DNA of 64,000 bases from Nemertoderma westbladi (Eukaryota > Xenacoelomorpha > Nemertodermatida > Nemertodermatidae), in contig JAUCBJ010006810.1 in assembly GCA_032718475.1 (NCBI GenBank), positions 62,001 to 126,000 of the forward strand. The letters run 5' to 3'. This document shows, piece after piece, positions 41,086 to 49,897 of the stretch (within the stretch, counting starts at the first letter, position 1; every line of letters starts with the position of its first letter). The translations under genes and the position numbers were made by a program. The notes under the pieces are model-generated. The model searched no databases and had not been told where the DNA came from. It saw only the letters and a list, made by a program, of their open reading frames with translations.

Positions 41086-42174
41086 TTATTGAATATGCTG
41101 TACCCACGACTGTTTCTTGGATCCGATGAATTGGACTAAATATTCTTTCTTCCCATTGCGTACACGTTCTTTAAGTTTGCCAATATTTTTGTCAATTGGA
41201 AGATAAATATTACTATTCGGGTGGATCTTTTGGAGTTCGTATGAATAAAATGAGCCATTTATTATAGCTCCAGCGCTGTCCTTAATATCGAACATTACCG
41301 CTGGTACTCTATCCAACCTGACACGATGAATAATAAATAATTCACGTGTCCATTATTCTCGATAGCCTTTAGCAAAAGCAGTACGAGCGATAGATAATCG
41401 TACTGTATCTCCAACTTTAAATTTTATTTTCTTGTGATTAATCTGTCTATATTTCCCATATAATCTATTCATTAATTCAGTTTCATTAAATTTATTAACT
41501 TCAATGGGAGTCATTTGTATTGTCCTATGATATGACCTATTATAAGCATAAATGAGCTTTGGTAAAATTTTAATCCAAATATTATGTCCCCGTTGCGTGA
41601 AAATTTTGAACATCTTTGTTTTTAATGTTCTATTGAATCTCTCGACAATAGCCACCTTATTCACAGAATACATTACGTAATACTGTATACCTAACGTATC
41701 TAAATATTTTCTTACAGATTTATTTAGAAACTCAGACCCTTGATCAGTCGCGATTCTGTTTGGTTTTCCTTTCTGGAATATTTTTTGCAATATACTAATA
41801 ATTTCAATACCCTTTTTTGTTTTCATACCATAGGCAAAAGCAAGCCTGCTAAAGGCATCAATACATGTTAATATATAGTTATAATTATTATTTTGCGATT
41901 TATATTGCTGCATATCCACCAGATCTATCATATATATATCTTTTAAACCTCCCGTAAATATTTTAGATGTTGGATAATGATGTCTACGTGGAGCGTGAAG
42001 GGTGTATGTCTTTTGCCCGCTCAACCATTTCTGGGCTTGTGCTGGTTTGATGTTTGCAGCTTTTGCTAATTTTGCAACACTTGCAAATCCCGCAGGGGAT
42101 GATGGATCTAAATAAATTCTTAACAGTTTTTTGTCTAAGCTTCGGCTTAAAATCGGTTTCATCTTGCGTGGCAT
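41086..42174 (-). CDS. Maverick integrase with C-terminal chromodomain, one TAA break
   Basis: The first 273 codons (42174-41353) carry the rve core: D87 in IDLVDMQQ, D144 in ATDQGSEF and E179 in IVERFNRT, a D-D-35-E layout. An N-terminal SPAGFASVAKL helix region and LHAPRRHHYP precede it. An in-frame TAA at 41353-41355 is followed in the same frame by a chromo-type region down to 41086 (GSFYSYELQKI; VRNGKKEYLVQFIGSKKQSWV). Proteins of this family are known as F54H12.3-like. The enzyme inserts the element and makes the 6-bp duplication. The chromodomain may steer target choice but is cut off by the stop. The core alone may be inactive in vivo. Confidence 0.88.
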
Positions 42175-42225
42175 CTTTTCGACAACCGCAAGTAATATGT
42201 ATATTCAAATCTCTTATAAAGGGCA

Positions 42226-42396
42226 TCACTGTAAGAACAACTGAAATTTTTTAATTATTTTCTTTGAAGTTGATGTTTTAAAGGGTTTTCTTTTTGTAGT
42301 ATTTACTCTAGGTATATCTTGTGGTTTTAAATCAGTAGCTAACGGTTTACTCGATACTAAATATAATTTTCTAAATGTTACTCCTGTTTTAACCAT
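42226..42396 (-). CDS. Small basic protein, 56 aa
   Basis: An ORF starting MVKTGVTFRKLYLV and rich in Lys/Thr (KRKPFKTSTSKK), between the 127-aa gene (start at 42782, stop at 42399) and the integrase. It is preceded by aataATG on the minus strand and ends 51 bp before the integrase start. No family is recognised. Its packed position and basic composition suggest a small virion or DNA-associated protein, but it could be a chance ORF. Confidence 0.4.
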   Translation of the reverse strand: MVKTGVTFRKLYLVSSKPLATDLKPQDIPRVNTTKRKPFKTSTSKKIIKKFQLFLQ

Positions 42397-42398
42397 TA

Positions 42399-42782
42399 TT
42401 ACCGTCCGCGGTTAATTTTTTTCGCAATAGCTGCTCCAGCGGTGGCGGTACCGGCACTAGTGGCGAGTTTCGCACCAATGCCGAGTAAGGGTATTAGAAA
42501 CGGTAGTATACCTCCAGATTGATTGCTTAACTTTTTTCTGTAACTTGATATATTTTTTGTTTTACGGTTGAGTGATTTCAATACCTTCTTATAGCGGCGA
42601 ATATTTCTAAATGAATGAGGGGTTAATTGTACGTTACCTTTTAGAACATTTAATGCAGTATTTACAATGAGCCATATTAATTCGTTACTCGCGGTATGGT
42701 TAATAAAATAAGTTCTTTGTTGAGGGGTAGCGCTGCGTAGAAATTCCAGTTCGTTACGATATTTCTGCACAAGTCTATTCAT
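42399..42782 (-). CDS. Hydrophobic-tail virion-like protein with GG site, 127 aa
   Basis: A family often seen as uncharacterised in Maverick neighbourhoods: RSATPQQRTYFINHTASNEL near the start, VLKGNVQLTP, a basic KKVLKSLNRKTK stretch, then NQSGGILPFLIPLLGIG and an Ala/Gly-rich hydrophobic tail ending in KKINRGR. The SGG|I site fits adenain-type cleavage, releasing a hydrophobic C-terminal peptide that could be membrane-active. Function is inferred. It is intact, with ATG preceded by an AT-rich leader and AAT/TTA repeats at 42815-42845. Confidence 0.7.
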   Translation of the reverse strand: MNRLVQKYRNELEFLRSATPQQRTYFINHTASNELIWLIVNTALNVLKGNVQLTPHSFRNIRRYKKVLKSLNRKTKNISSYRKKLSNQSGGILPFLIPLLGIGAKLATSAGTATAGAAIAKKINRGR

Positions 42783-42939
42783 TGTTGCAACATTATTGAA
42801 AATTGTTACAAAATATTAATTATTTATTATTATTATTATTATTATTTTCGCTACGTTTATAGTCAATGTAATTTTTAATGTAACAATTATGATTACGAAA
42901 TATATCCGATCTAAATCTTAAATGTTCGGGTGTTTCCTG

Positions 42940-43500
42940 TCATAAATCAATTAAGAAATGCGAAAATGGTTCAATAGTTGCATCTTGATAGGAATCAACT
43001 AAAAATTTGGTCTGCCCTGGTAACATCTGCTTCGCGAAATTTAAAACCGATAAACTGTCTCGCGGATTTTTCATTAATACTAAAGTATGGCTATTAATTG
43101 ATCTTGTGCGGTTATGCTTCCCACCGTAAAACATGTTTTGCGTTATAAAACATATAAATACATTGGAATGATGAGCTACCTTAGTAAATAATACAGTTAA
43201 AGCTGTACTGGACTCAGTTTCTGTTAATAAATCATCTATAATTAATAAATCTCGACTATTCACCAAACTATCTATATTTTCTGGCAAACCTTTGTAAAGG
43301 TGAGTAATACCTGGAATAGTTGGGGGATTGCTCCCGTAACAATACAATACTCGCAAGGGGGCTTCGTTGAAACAACCATTCTTGTGTTTAATTAAATTAC
43401 TGACAAACGTTGACTTTCCAGAACCAGATGGTCCAGAAATTATCATACTCGTTCCCATTTGAAAGTTTAAATTATATGGACCTGAATTAAAGTCAGCCAT
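42940..43500 (-). CDS. Packaging ATPase (FtsK/HerA type)
   Basis: 186 aa with Walker A GPSGSGKST (residues 23-31), Walker B DLLIIDDLL and a downstream ITQNMFYGG sensor-like motif plus Arg-rich KHNRTRSINS. This is the A32-like DNA-packaging ATPase expected in Mavericks. It would drive DNA into capsids. The start is preceded by AATAATAATAATAA (43501-43515). The gene is intact and compact. Confidence 0.93.
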   Translation of the reverse strand: MADFNSGPYNLNFQMGTSMIISGPSGSGKSTFVSNLIKHKNGCFNEAPLRVLYCYGSNPPTIPGITHLYKGLPENIDSLVNSRDLLIIDDLLTETESSTALTVLFTKVAHHSNVFICFITQNMFYGGKHNRTRSINSHTLVLMKNPRDSLSVLNFAKQMLPGQTKFLVDSYQDATIEPFSHFLIDL

Positions 43501-43515
43501 TTATTATTATTATTA
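43501..43515 (-). promoter_or_regulatory. AAT-repeat leader before ATPase start
   Basis: The plus strand reads ttattattattatta directly after the ATPase start codon complement, giving AATAATAATAATAA upstream of ATG on the minus strand. See 40845-40857. Confidence 0.4.
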
Positions 43516-43716
43516 AGATATATCAACAATACAATATAATATAATATAAATATCAATATCAATAAACCATCACCATTACTATGTATATAACAATAATTGA
43601 GGCAACTACAATATTAGAGTACTGTATATTTAATTAACATATGACACAACTACAGTATGTGACGCTCGCTGCAACAAAAGGTGCTATTTCCAATTATAGT
43701 ATAGACTGATGTAATT

Positions 43717-44169
43717 TCAAGCATGGTGAGCATCTTTATACGCGAAATAATGATAGGTAACATCGGCGGTTTGGAAATCACTTCCCGAGAATTTCGCGCT
43801 AATGATTTTTTTATGTTCGCTGCTAAAAAAATAAGGAATATAGTAGCAACACCGTCGTACTACATTTCTATAAAAAATATTTTCCAATATTGTAAATAAA
43901 TCTCCTGGATCATTACTTTCCGCAGAAATATAAGTTATATTGCGAAGCTCTTTCCAATAATAGGGTTGGTATCTTGCCAACTTTATATTAAACTTAGATA
44001 TGGGTGCGCGACAAATAGGACAAATTTTAGAACAATAATTATTCATTTAGGAATATTGTACAATACATTGTACGCAAGTTGCATATTTATTTTCACATTT
44101 ATAATAATCTCGATGTTGTTGCAATAACTTAGAATAGCAAACTGGACATTTTTCATTTAAAATATCCAT
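43717..44169 (-). CDS. RING-like zinc-binding protein, split by one TAA
   Basis: The ORF from 44169 (40 codons) has CPVC, then a Cys at residue 25 and CVQC, and stops at TAA 44047-44049. The same frame restarts at once with ATG (44046) and gives ICPICRAPI and about 100 more residues. Read as one frame, the Cys spacing C-x2-C...C-x6-C-x2-C...C-x2-C resembles a RING finger whose last Cys pair is in the second part. RING proteins are E3 ubiquitin ligases. The His usual in the centre is not obvious. Alternatively, two small zinc-ribbon proteins. The C-terminal half (HYFAYKDAHHA) is unrecognised. Confidence 0.55.
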
Positions 44170-44332
44170 TTTTCCAAATTTTAATGTAAATTGAAAATAA
44201 TTACCTCAATACACAACAACAACAAACAAATCTGTTATACTGTATATACAATTACTACTACAATTTTCGATTATTTAAAAACATTAAAATTTTATAAATA
44301 ATCATAAAATATTTATAATAACGAGGGAAAAG

Positions 44333-44776
44333 TCAAGAATCAATGATATTATCAACATATTCAACATTATCTGTTGATTCTTCAGTTTCGACAAAGGATT
44401 CTTTTGAAATCATTACAATAAAGAAAGACATAATTTCGTAGGGATTATGGCGATTTAGCCGTATTTCAAACTTTTCACCAACTTCGTTGTATTGTGTAAT
44501 AACAATTAACCCCTCTATCATGGATAATAGTAAGATATTGATTAATTTTCCCTCATGCTCAACTTTCAGGTTGTAATCTAAGAGATGAATACTATTATCA
44601 GAAGCATCAATATCAATTGAGCTTAAAACTTTCCTGGCTTTTTCAGAAAACTCAATTTTATATTTATCATCTCCCCGACGGTAAATTGTATAATCAATAA
44701 CAATATAGGCTTCACCATCTTCTGCAAAAAATGAATGCCTTACTATTGGCATAACCATATCGGAATTAGAAGACAT
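44333..44776 (-). CDS. Maverick orphan protein, 147 aa
   Basis: I do not recognise it. It has mixed alpha/beta character (AYIVIDYTIYRR; NILLLSMIEGLIVITQ), a Met/Phe-rich hydrophobic segment near residue 115 and an acidic tail (ETEESTDNVEYVDN). No signal peptide. It is the outermost gene of the minus-strand block and follows the right subterminal region. An early or regulatory role is possible by position only. Confidence 0.55.
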   Translation of the reverse strand: MSSNSDMVMPIVRHSFFAEDGEAYIVIDYTIYRRGDDKYKIEFSEKARKVLSSIDIDASDNSIHLLDYNLKVEHEGKLINILLLSMIEGLIVITQYNEVGEKFEIRLNRHNPYEIMSFFIVMISKESFVETEESTDNVEYVDNIIDS

Positions 44777-44829
44777 TATTTAATTAATTTATTTTATTGT
44801 AAATCAAACAAACAAAGTAAAAACTTTTA

Positions 44830-45297
44830 AACTAAAACCATTACAAATGATTAATTGTGATTAAAGCAAGAGATTATATATAAGATATTTTCAAAAATAA
44901 TACAGGTCTTAAACTGAGAAATAGCCTGAATTCGGTTTATTGATTGGTTGATTAGCCGGTAGGGAACTACTGTATAATCAAAAATTATTGCGTAATAATA
45001 ATAATCACTAATGTACGTATACACGTAGCGGGAACGTGGTGGAATTTCATGTATCATACTGGGTGGTTGGTTTGGCGACAGCAGTCGAGGAGTTGGCAAT
45101 CGATATAATATAATATATGTGTGATGTGTGTAGATGGCCACGTCGTCACCATATACAGTATAGTGGTGGTAGCGTGGTGGTGGTGGTAACGTGGCGAAAA
45201 GGTGAATAACATTAGGGATAGGCAAGCATCGCTGTTGGTTGGGTGGGTAACAGCTGTGGATTGAGTAGCGATGGGTTGGGAGCTAGCCATGCATCGC
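44830..45297. other. Right end region of the Maverick, no supported gene
   Basis: Between the 147-aa gene and the subterminal repeats. A 124-aa frame (44851-45225) is rich in Tyr, Ile, His and Pro and looks low-complexity (ggtggtggtaacgtgg region), so it is not called. Confidence 0.5.
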
Positions 45298-45497
45298 GAG
45301 GTTAGGCTATGCGAAGATGAATATGTATTGGTTGGTGAAAAATAGCGATTTGAAAAATAGTAGAAGTTACCTGTAGACACCCCTAGCGTCTGTAAAATAA
45401 AGGTTGGTGAAAAATTGCGATTTGAAAAATAGTAGAAGTTACCTGATGCTAAGTGTAGACACCCGAACACCTGTAAAATAAAGGTTGGTGAAAAATT
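45298..45497. repeat. Maverick right subterminal repeats
   Basis: Two to three copies of the module with aaataaaggttggtg, aatagtagaagttacctg and gtgtagacacccgaacacc. The order differs from the left side, indicating expansion or rearrangement of the subterminal modules. Confidence 0.85.
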
Positions 45498-45802
45498 GCG
45501 ATTTGAAAAATAGTAGAAGTTACCTGATGCTAAGTGTAGACACCCGAACACCTGTAAAATAAAGGTTGGTGATTGGAGGAAGGAGTAGCGATGGGTGACT
45601 AATAACGCCTCTAGCGGAATAAGCGGGAACTTGAGAAGTTACCATGATTACGGATGAAATGCTGACATCTGATTGGTTGAAATAATAACGACCACAGCTA
45701 ATGGTTGAAATGGTGGCTTCTGATTGGAGGAAGGAGTAGAAATGGATGGTAATGATGGGCTACGGGTGACCTTGGTCGAGTTTCATAGCTTCTTATACTA
45801 CT
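45498..45802. repeat. Maverick right terminal inverted repeat
   Basis: 305 bp identical to the left TIR in inverted orientation. CCTACT at 45803-45808 follows directly. Confidence 0.97.
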
Positions 45803-46910
45803 CCTACTATCCGCCTGTTTATGCGCCTGCTGCTCGGTGGACTTACCATCCCCCTCTGTGTTCTTACTATCGTATGGGCATGCCCGCCCAGAGTGCCCTG
45901 TTCGAGCACAAGTCCAACACAAGTGATGCTTCCTAGCATACGCCTTGTGTGTGTCGGCATCCATCTTCTGCCAGTTTCTGCACTCAATCGTTCTGTGAGA
46001 CGTTCCCCTATGGAACTGGCAATACCTTTCTTCGTTGAAAGGGAACTCCCCGATGTCTATACGGAAGACATCTTTCACCCATTGCCCACTTCCCCTGCTC
46101 GCTGTGGGTGGGGCGCTTCCGCTTTTAGATTCTTCGAAGCGGACCTGTCGACTGTTAGTTGGTGGGGTCGACCCGCCCCGACTGCTCTCCCGCGAAGGCG
46201 ATCGGCCCGGTGCCCAATTATGCGCCGGTTCCGATGGCCTACCCCTGTAGTTGTTGTCCCCAACGTTGTTACAGGCGAATTTTTGGGTGTCGCTCGACTT
46301 CCAATTGGATTTGAAACGACCCGTGGGGTATTCCCTTTTTCCCCGGTCTCCCTGTTCCTGTCGACTTCGCCCTTTATCCTTGGGGTATTTTAAACAGCGC
46401 TGATTAGCACTCGCTGACTTGTACTCCATGAAGTCAGCAAACTCTCCTAGCGTTGCTCGGCGATGTTGCGTAGCTGTAATCTTTGTCACTTGCTGTGCCC
46501 AGCTGCGACGCAGATGTAGTGGTAATACATCAACCACTTGATTCAGCAGCCCGCCCGCCTTGAGATGGTAGGTCTCGCCCATCGTCTCGATGGAATTAAT
46601 CAGCTGGTTTATTCGATCGCTGTATTCAGTCATTTCGTCGGGTGTTTCAACCCTCACCCCATCAGTGAGGTGGAATATGGCGTCATCAATGATCCGTTCC
46701 GGATCGCCATACCGATCCTCTATCGCCTTCCAGGCCTTCCTGAACCCATTCAACTGGCCCTGGAAACGATTAACGAGTTTCCTCGGGTCACCCGCTAGAT
46801 AAGTCGCCAAATAGGTTAGTCGACGGGTGTCTGACATTTCCTTTGTTAGAATTTCGTTGGAAAACAGAGCCCGAAATTGTATGTATTCCTCGGGGTGTTT
46901 CCCGTCGAAT
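45803..46910 (-). CDS. gag: BEL gag, C-terminal part with zinc knuckle
   Basis: Open frame from about 46910 (first Met at 46837) into the Maverick junction. It holds the retroviral-type gag core (RRLTYLATYLAGDPRKLV; AWKAIEDRYGDPERI; DVLPLHLRRSW) and CCHC knuckle-like CWTCARTGHSGRACP near the end, preceded by CQFHRGTSHRTIEC. The frame at 45808 is in register with pol at 25245, so gag and pol were continuous before the Maverick came in. Apparent codons beyond 45802 are TIR sequence. A T-run near 46907-46912 shifts it from the upstream gag segment. Confidence 0.85.
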
Positions 46911-47456
46911 TTAAAAGGCTAAGGATTTTGGCAGCTCATTCTGCTCACGTATAATGTGGAGCATTTTCGCTGTCGAAACCGCCTCGTTGTCGTGGGTTGA
47001 GTTTGTGTCATTGTACACGCGCGGTGATGAGTCCGCCCGTGTTGACGTAGGCTCCTCCGACGGTCCGAAGGGGTCTATATACCGTCCGACCCTGTTGGTC
47101 GGGTACGCAAGTGGAGGTAGCTCAAACCCCGGTTCACCCAACCGACTTCCCGGGCGTGGGTAATCCGGGTATTGTTCTCTACCTGGGGACTCGCCCGTTC
47201 GCCTCCCTGAAGGGGGAGGGTCTGGGTGAGTTATACGTTCATATATGGAATTCTGTTGGGGCCATTCAGAGTTCCCAAATGAACGCGTTGTTGTTCGTGG
47301 GGGGGGGGCTCGGTGAGCCCCCTTTTCTGCAGAGCTCCGCCAGATACCTCGACTCTGGCCTACTCCTGTGGGCGGTTGAGTCGGGCCTCTCGGAGGCTGA
47401 CTCCCGTCCATCCCCTCTGTCCGTCTGCAGGTCCCCTGTTCGGGCTGCAGTCTCAC
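46911..47456 (-). pseudogene. gag: BEL gag, middle segment
   Basis: 182 codons rich in Pro, Arg and Ser (SRLGEPGFELPPLAYP; VYNDTNSTHDNEAVS), followed by the MLHIIREQNELPK helix that in BEL gags precedes the core. It overlaps the 47266-48339 segment in a different frame, so a frameshift in 47266-47456 and another near 46910 are needed for one protein. Confidence 0.55.
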
Positions 47457-48339
47457 TGATTGTCAGCACCGTTCGCGGGGCAAATCCGACGGTCCCGCTC
47501 TGTCTGTTTACTCTCCCCCGGCTGGTGGTGTTACCTACCGCCGGCGCGAATTCTGGGGCCCCTACTCGAAGTCCCCTCGAGTTCGCTGTAGGGGAACTCC
47601 CCTGTTCCCCTTGTTCTGCGATAATTAACTTACCAGTATTATCTTGCAGAAATTTGAGGGAGGTTAGCACTCTTAAGCCCTGGTGGTCCGCCTCCCTCGA
47701 GGCGTGGCTCTGTGTGTGTGTGGAGGCGGTGTCTGCCTCCCCCTGTGTTACTCGGAACCCTACTGCAGGCTCCCCCTGTCCAACCTGGAGCTCTCCTTCT
47801 CGCTCCCCCTGTGTCGCCTCCTCTGCTGGAGGCCCACCCCGATTCTGGGTGGGGTAATACATTGCTGATCCTCTCGGTTCGTTTACCTCGTCAGTATCGA
47901 CGACCACTACGGCCGGTACTACGTGAGGAGGTTTCATGGTAGCCGGAGGCAGCTCCTGTATCGCTGTGATCCTGGTTGCACCAGGCGGAGGCGGACCCAT
48001 AAAAATACCCGGGCCGCCATTCCTGGTAGCGCCAGGCGGAGGCGGACCCGTAAAAATACCCGGGCCGCCATAAAAACTCGTTCCTCTTATAACTGTGGGA
48101 ATTATATTAGGTGTAGTGCTTATAGTAGGTGTAGTGGTGTGTGTAGTTACTACCGTAGGTACTACAACTATCGGTGGGGTGCTTACTGTGGGTGCTATAG
48201 TTGCTGCAGCTACTCCTACAGGTACGCCCCCAAATTCACCACTCCCTGGCACACTGGCTCCACCCGGCCCAACCGGCTGTTTTCTAGCCGGATGAGCTGG
48301 GCCCCTATGGAGCCCGATTACCGAGGCGGGTCTGCTCAA
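47266..48339 (-). pseudogene. gag: BEL gag, proline/glycine-rich segment
   Basis: About 357 codons (nominal start TTG) in the same frame as 48349-49704, separated by one TGA at 48349-48351. It has Pro/Gly-rich repeats (GPPPPGATRNGGPGIFMG-like, two copies), Val/Thr/Ile-rich low complexity and no known domain. It is probably a linker region of gag in an element whose gag has decayed more than its pol. Confidence 0.5.
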
Positions 48340-48348
48340 TTCGCTAGT

Positions 48349-49704
48349 TCATTGGCCCGAACTCGCTCTCGCTGAACATACACTGTTATTGCTCACTCTG
48401 GATCCCACACCGCTACCCGCAGTGGAGCCCCCTTTCACCCCGCGCGCTTGCGCCATCGCTAACTTACGTATCGCTAATAAACGCGCCTCGTCTCTCACTT
48501 TATTATCAGCCCGCAATTTCTCTCTCGCTATCTCCTCGCTGTCCGCTCGTTGGGCCGCCTCAATCACTCTCTGGGCCGCCTCACGCGCAACCCTCTCACA
48601 TTCAAGTTTTTGGTTCATTAATTCTCGCTCAAGAGTTTCCTCTCGGTCGAGCCTTTCCATCTCAAAGAGAGCCTCTTCATACTCCACTCGGTTTTGAATG
48701 GAGTCAGACGCGTTCGAATTTGAACCACGCGGCTGACTCGCACTGTCCCCAGGTTGTATCTCATCCTGGTCTCTGCCGTCACCGGCTAGGGTTATGCCAG
48801 TCCAGCCGTTTTGTGGCTGGCTGGGTGTCCCTATAAAAATGTTTCCCACCCTTACCTGTTGGTTGAATAAACATTTATCAAACGCATCGTCCAATATTCC
48901 CCCGATGTCCGTCTCCCAGTGTTTGGCTTCCTCCTCGGCGCCTTGCTCTCCAAGAATCCTGACGTAGTCGTTGACTACCTCTAAGGCTGCCGCCAGGTCG
49001 ATATCCGGTCGTCTGGCAGTCGCCCAGGTCTCCAATCGTCTTCGCTGTAATCGAAAATGTCGCCCCGCTCGCTCGATCACCCCTGTGTCAAGCTGCGCTA
49101 GGGGCCGGTTGGGGTCCGAGGAAGAACGGAGCTTCCTCCGGTTCGTTGTCCCGTTGGGCCGTCCCATCGGGTTCGTCCGATCGCTTCTTTCTTGCGAGCG
49201 TCCTCGGGCTGGATGTTTGGGTAGTGCTGGGATTAATTGCGAGGGTTCCCGGTCTGGGTCCACCCCGCTTCCCTTGTCGTCATCTATCGCCGGCTCCGGT
49301 CTGGAGGGAGGTGATCTCGATCTCTCCCGGCGTTGGTGTTCCTCTGGGAACCGTGCCGGACCGGCGGGAGGTGGTGGTGGTTCTCCTCGTTGTGGTAACT
49401 CAGTCGGGAGTGACTGCGTCGCTGCCGTGGTTAACTCGTCTATCCACGTCCGTGTTTCATCGGGTGTCGTGGTCCCGGCCGGCCGCCCGACGGATCCTTC
49501 CGTCGACGGGATAGGTGGGGATTCCTGGGAGCTCGGGCCCACTGGGCTTCCGCATCCCGATACCGGGTTCCTCAGGTCCGAGAAGGGACTCGAGGCTGTA
49601 GCTGGGACAGCCGTTGCTGCCCCGCCAGTGGCGGGTTGAGCCCTGGGCTCAACCTGGCCAGGTGCTGTCGCTGGCTGACTGCCAGAAAGTAGACTGTCTG
49701 ACAT
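48349..49704 (-). CDS. gag: BEL gag, N-terminal segment with coiled coil
   Basis: 451 aa starting MSDSLLSGS, 193 bp after the 5' LTR, a natural gag position. Residues 1-200 are Pro/Ser/Arg-rich and disordered. Residues about 205-260 include a helical block (RLETWATARR; AAALEVVNDYV). A long Glu/Arg-rich coiled coil (ERLDREETLERELMNQ ... ARLLAIRKLAMAQ) spans about 330-425. It ends in TGA, after which the frame continues into the next segment. Confidence 0.65.
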   Translation of the reverse strand: MSDSLLSGSQPATAPGQVEPRAQPATGGAATAVPATASSPFSDLRNPVSGCGSPVGPSSQESPPIPSTEGSVGRPAGTTTPDETRTWIDELTTAATQSLPTELPQRGEPPPPPAGPARFPEEHQRRERSRSPPSRPEPAIDDDKGSGVDPDREPSQLIPALPKHPARGRSQERSDRTNPMGRPNGTTNRRKLRSSSDPNRPLAQLDTGVIERAGRHFRLQRRRLETWATARRPDIDLAAALEVVNDYVRILGEQGAEEEAKHWETDIGGILDDAFDKCLFNQQVRVGNIFIGTPSQPQNGWTGITLAGDGRDQDEIQPGDSASQPRGSNSNASDSIQNRVEYEEALFEMERLDREETLERELMNQKLECERVAREAAQRVIEAAQRADSEEIAREKLRADNKVRDEARLLAIRKLAMAQARGVKGGSTAGSGVGSRVSNNSVCSARASSGQ

Positions 49705-49897
49705 CCTAGGTACGGTAGCCTATGGAGGGACTGACAGGTCTGAGTTACAGAATAATGGAATACCTTTTTGGCCTATCTTACAGTTTTTTAAGGCCAGTCT
49801 GCCGGTTCGCGGGAAGCCGCGTCGCGGGTCTTTGTAGTGTCGTTATCGAGGCTGTCGTTTTCTGAGACAGCCCCCGCTCGTGATGTTGTTTTATTTT
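49705..49897 (-). other. BEL 5' leader between LTR and gag
   Basis: 193 bp, including the expected primer-binding area directly after the LTR end (minus strand AAAAATAAAACAACATC). I could not match it to a tRNA 3' end by eye. Confidence 0.5.

Larger units (their letters stand above)
25246..45802. mobile_element. Maverick/Polinton element
   Basis: 20557 bp, or about 16.8 kb without the nested LINE. The termini begin AGTAGTATAAGAAGC (Polintons start with AG). The first 305 bp are identical in inverted orientation and CCTACT flanks both ends. It encodes polymerase B, rve integrase, FtsK/HerA-type ATPase, adenain-like protease, capsid-like and other virion-like genes. Plus-strand genes are at 30.1-35.25 kb; the minus-strand block runs 44.8-36.2 kb. 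It interrupts a BEL element precisely between gag and pol. Integrase, capsid and RING genes have single TAA codons and the polymerase N-terminus is frameshifted, so this copy is probably non-autonomous. Confidence 0.97.

Noticed and set aside
41984-42229. 81-aa ORF with CxC and CxxC motifs overlapping the integrase start
   Set aside because: Out-of-frame shadow of the integrase N-terminus.
37700-44050. A variant genetic code in which TAA is sense
   Set aside because: Intact genes in the same window (transposase, LINE, BEL pol, polymerase) end with TAA at the expected protein ends, so isolated TAA codons are better read as lesions.
44851-45225. 124-aa minus-strand ORF at the right end of the Maverick
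   Set aside because: Low-complexity Tyr/Ile/His/Pro composition from ggtggtggt and ataata runs, no family resemblance, next to subterminal repeats.
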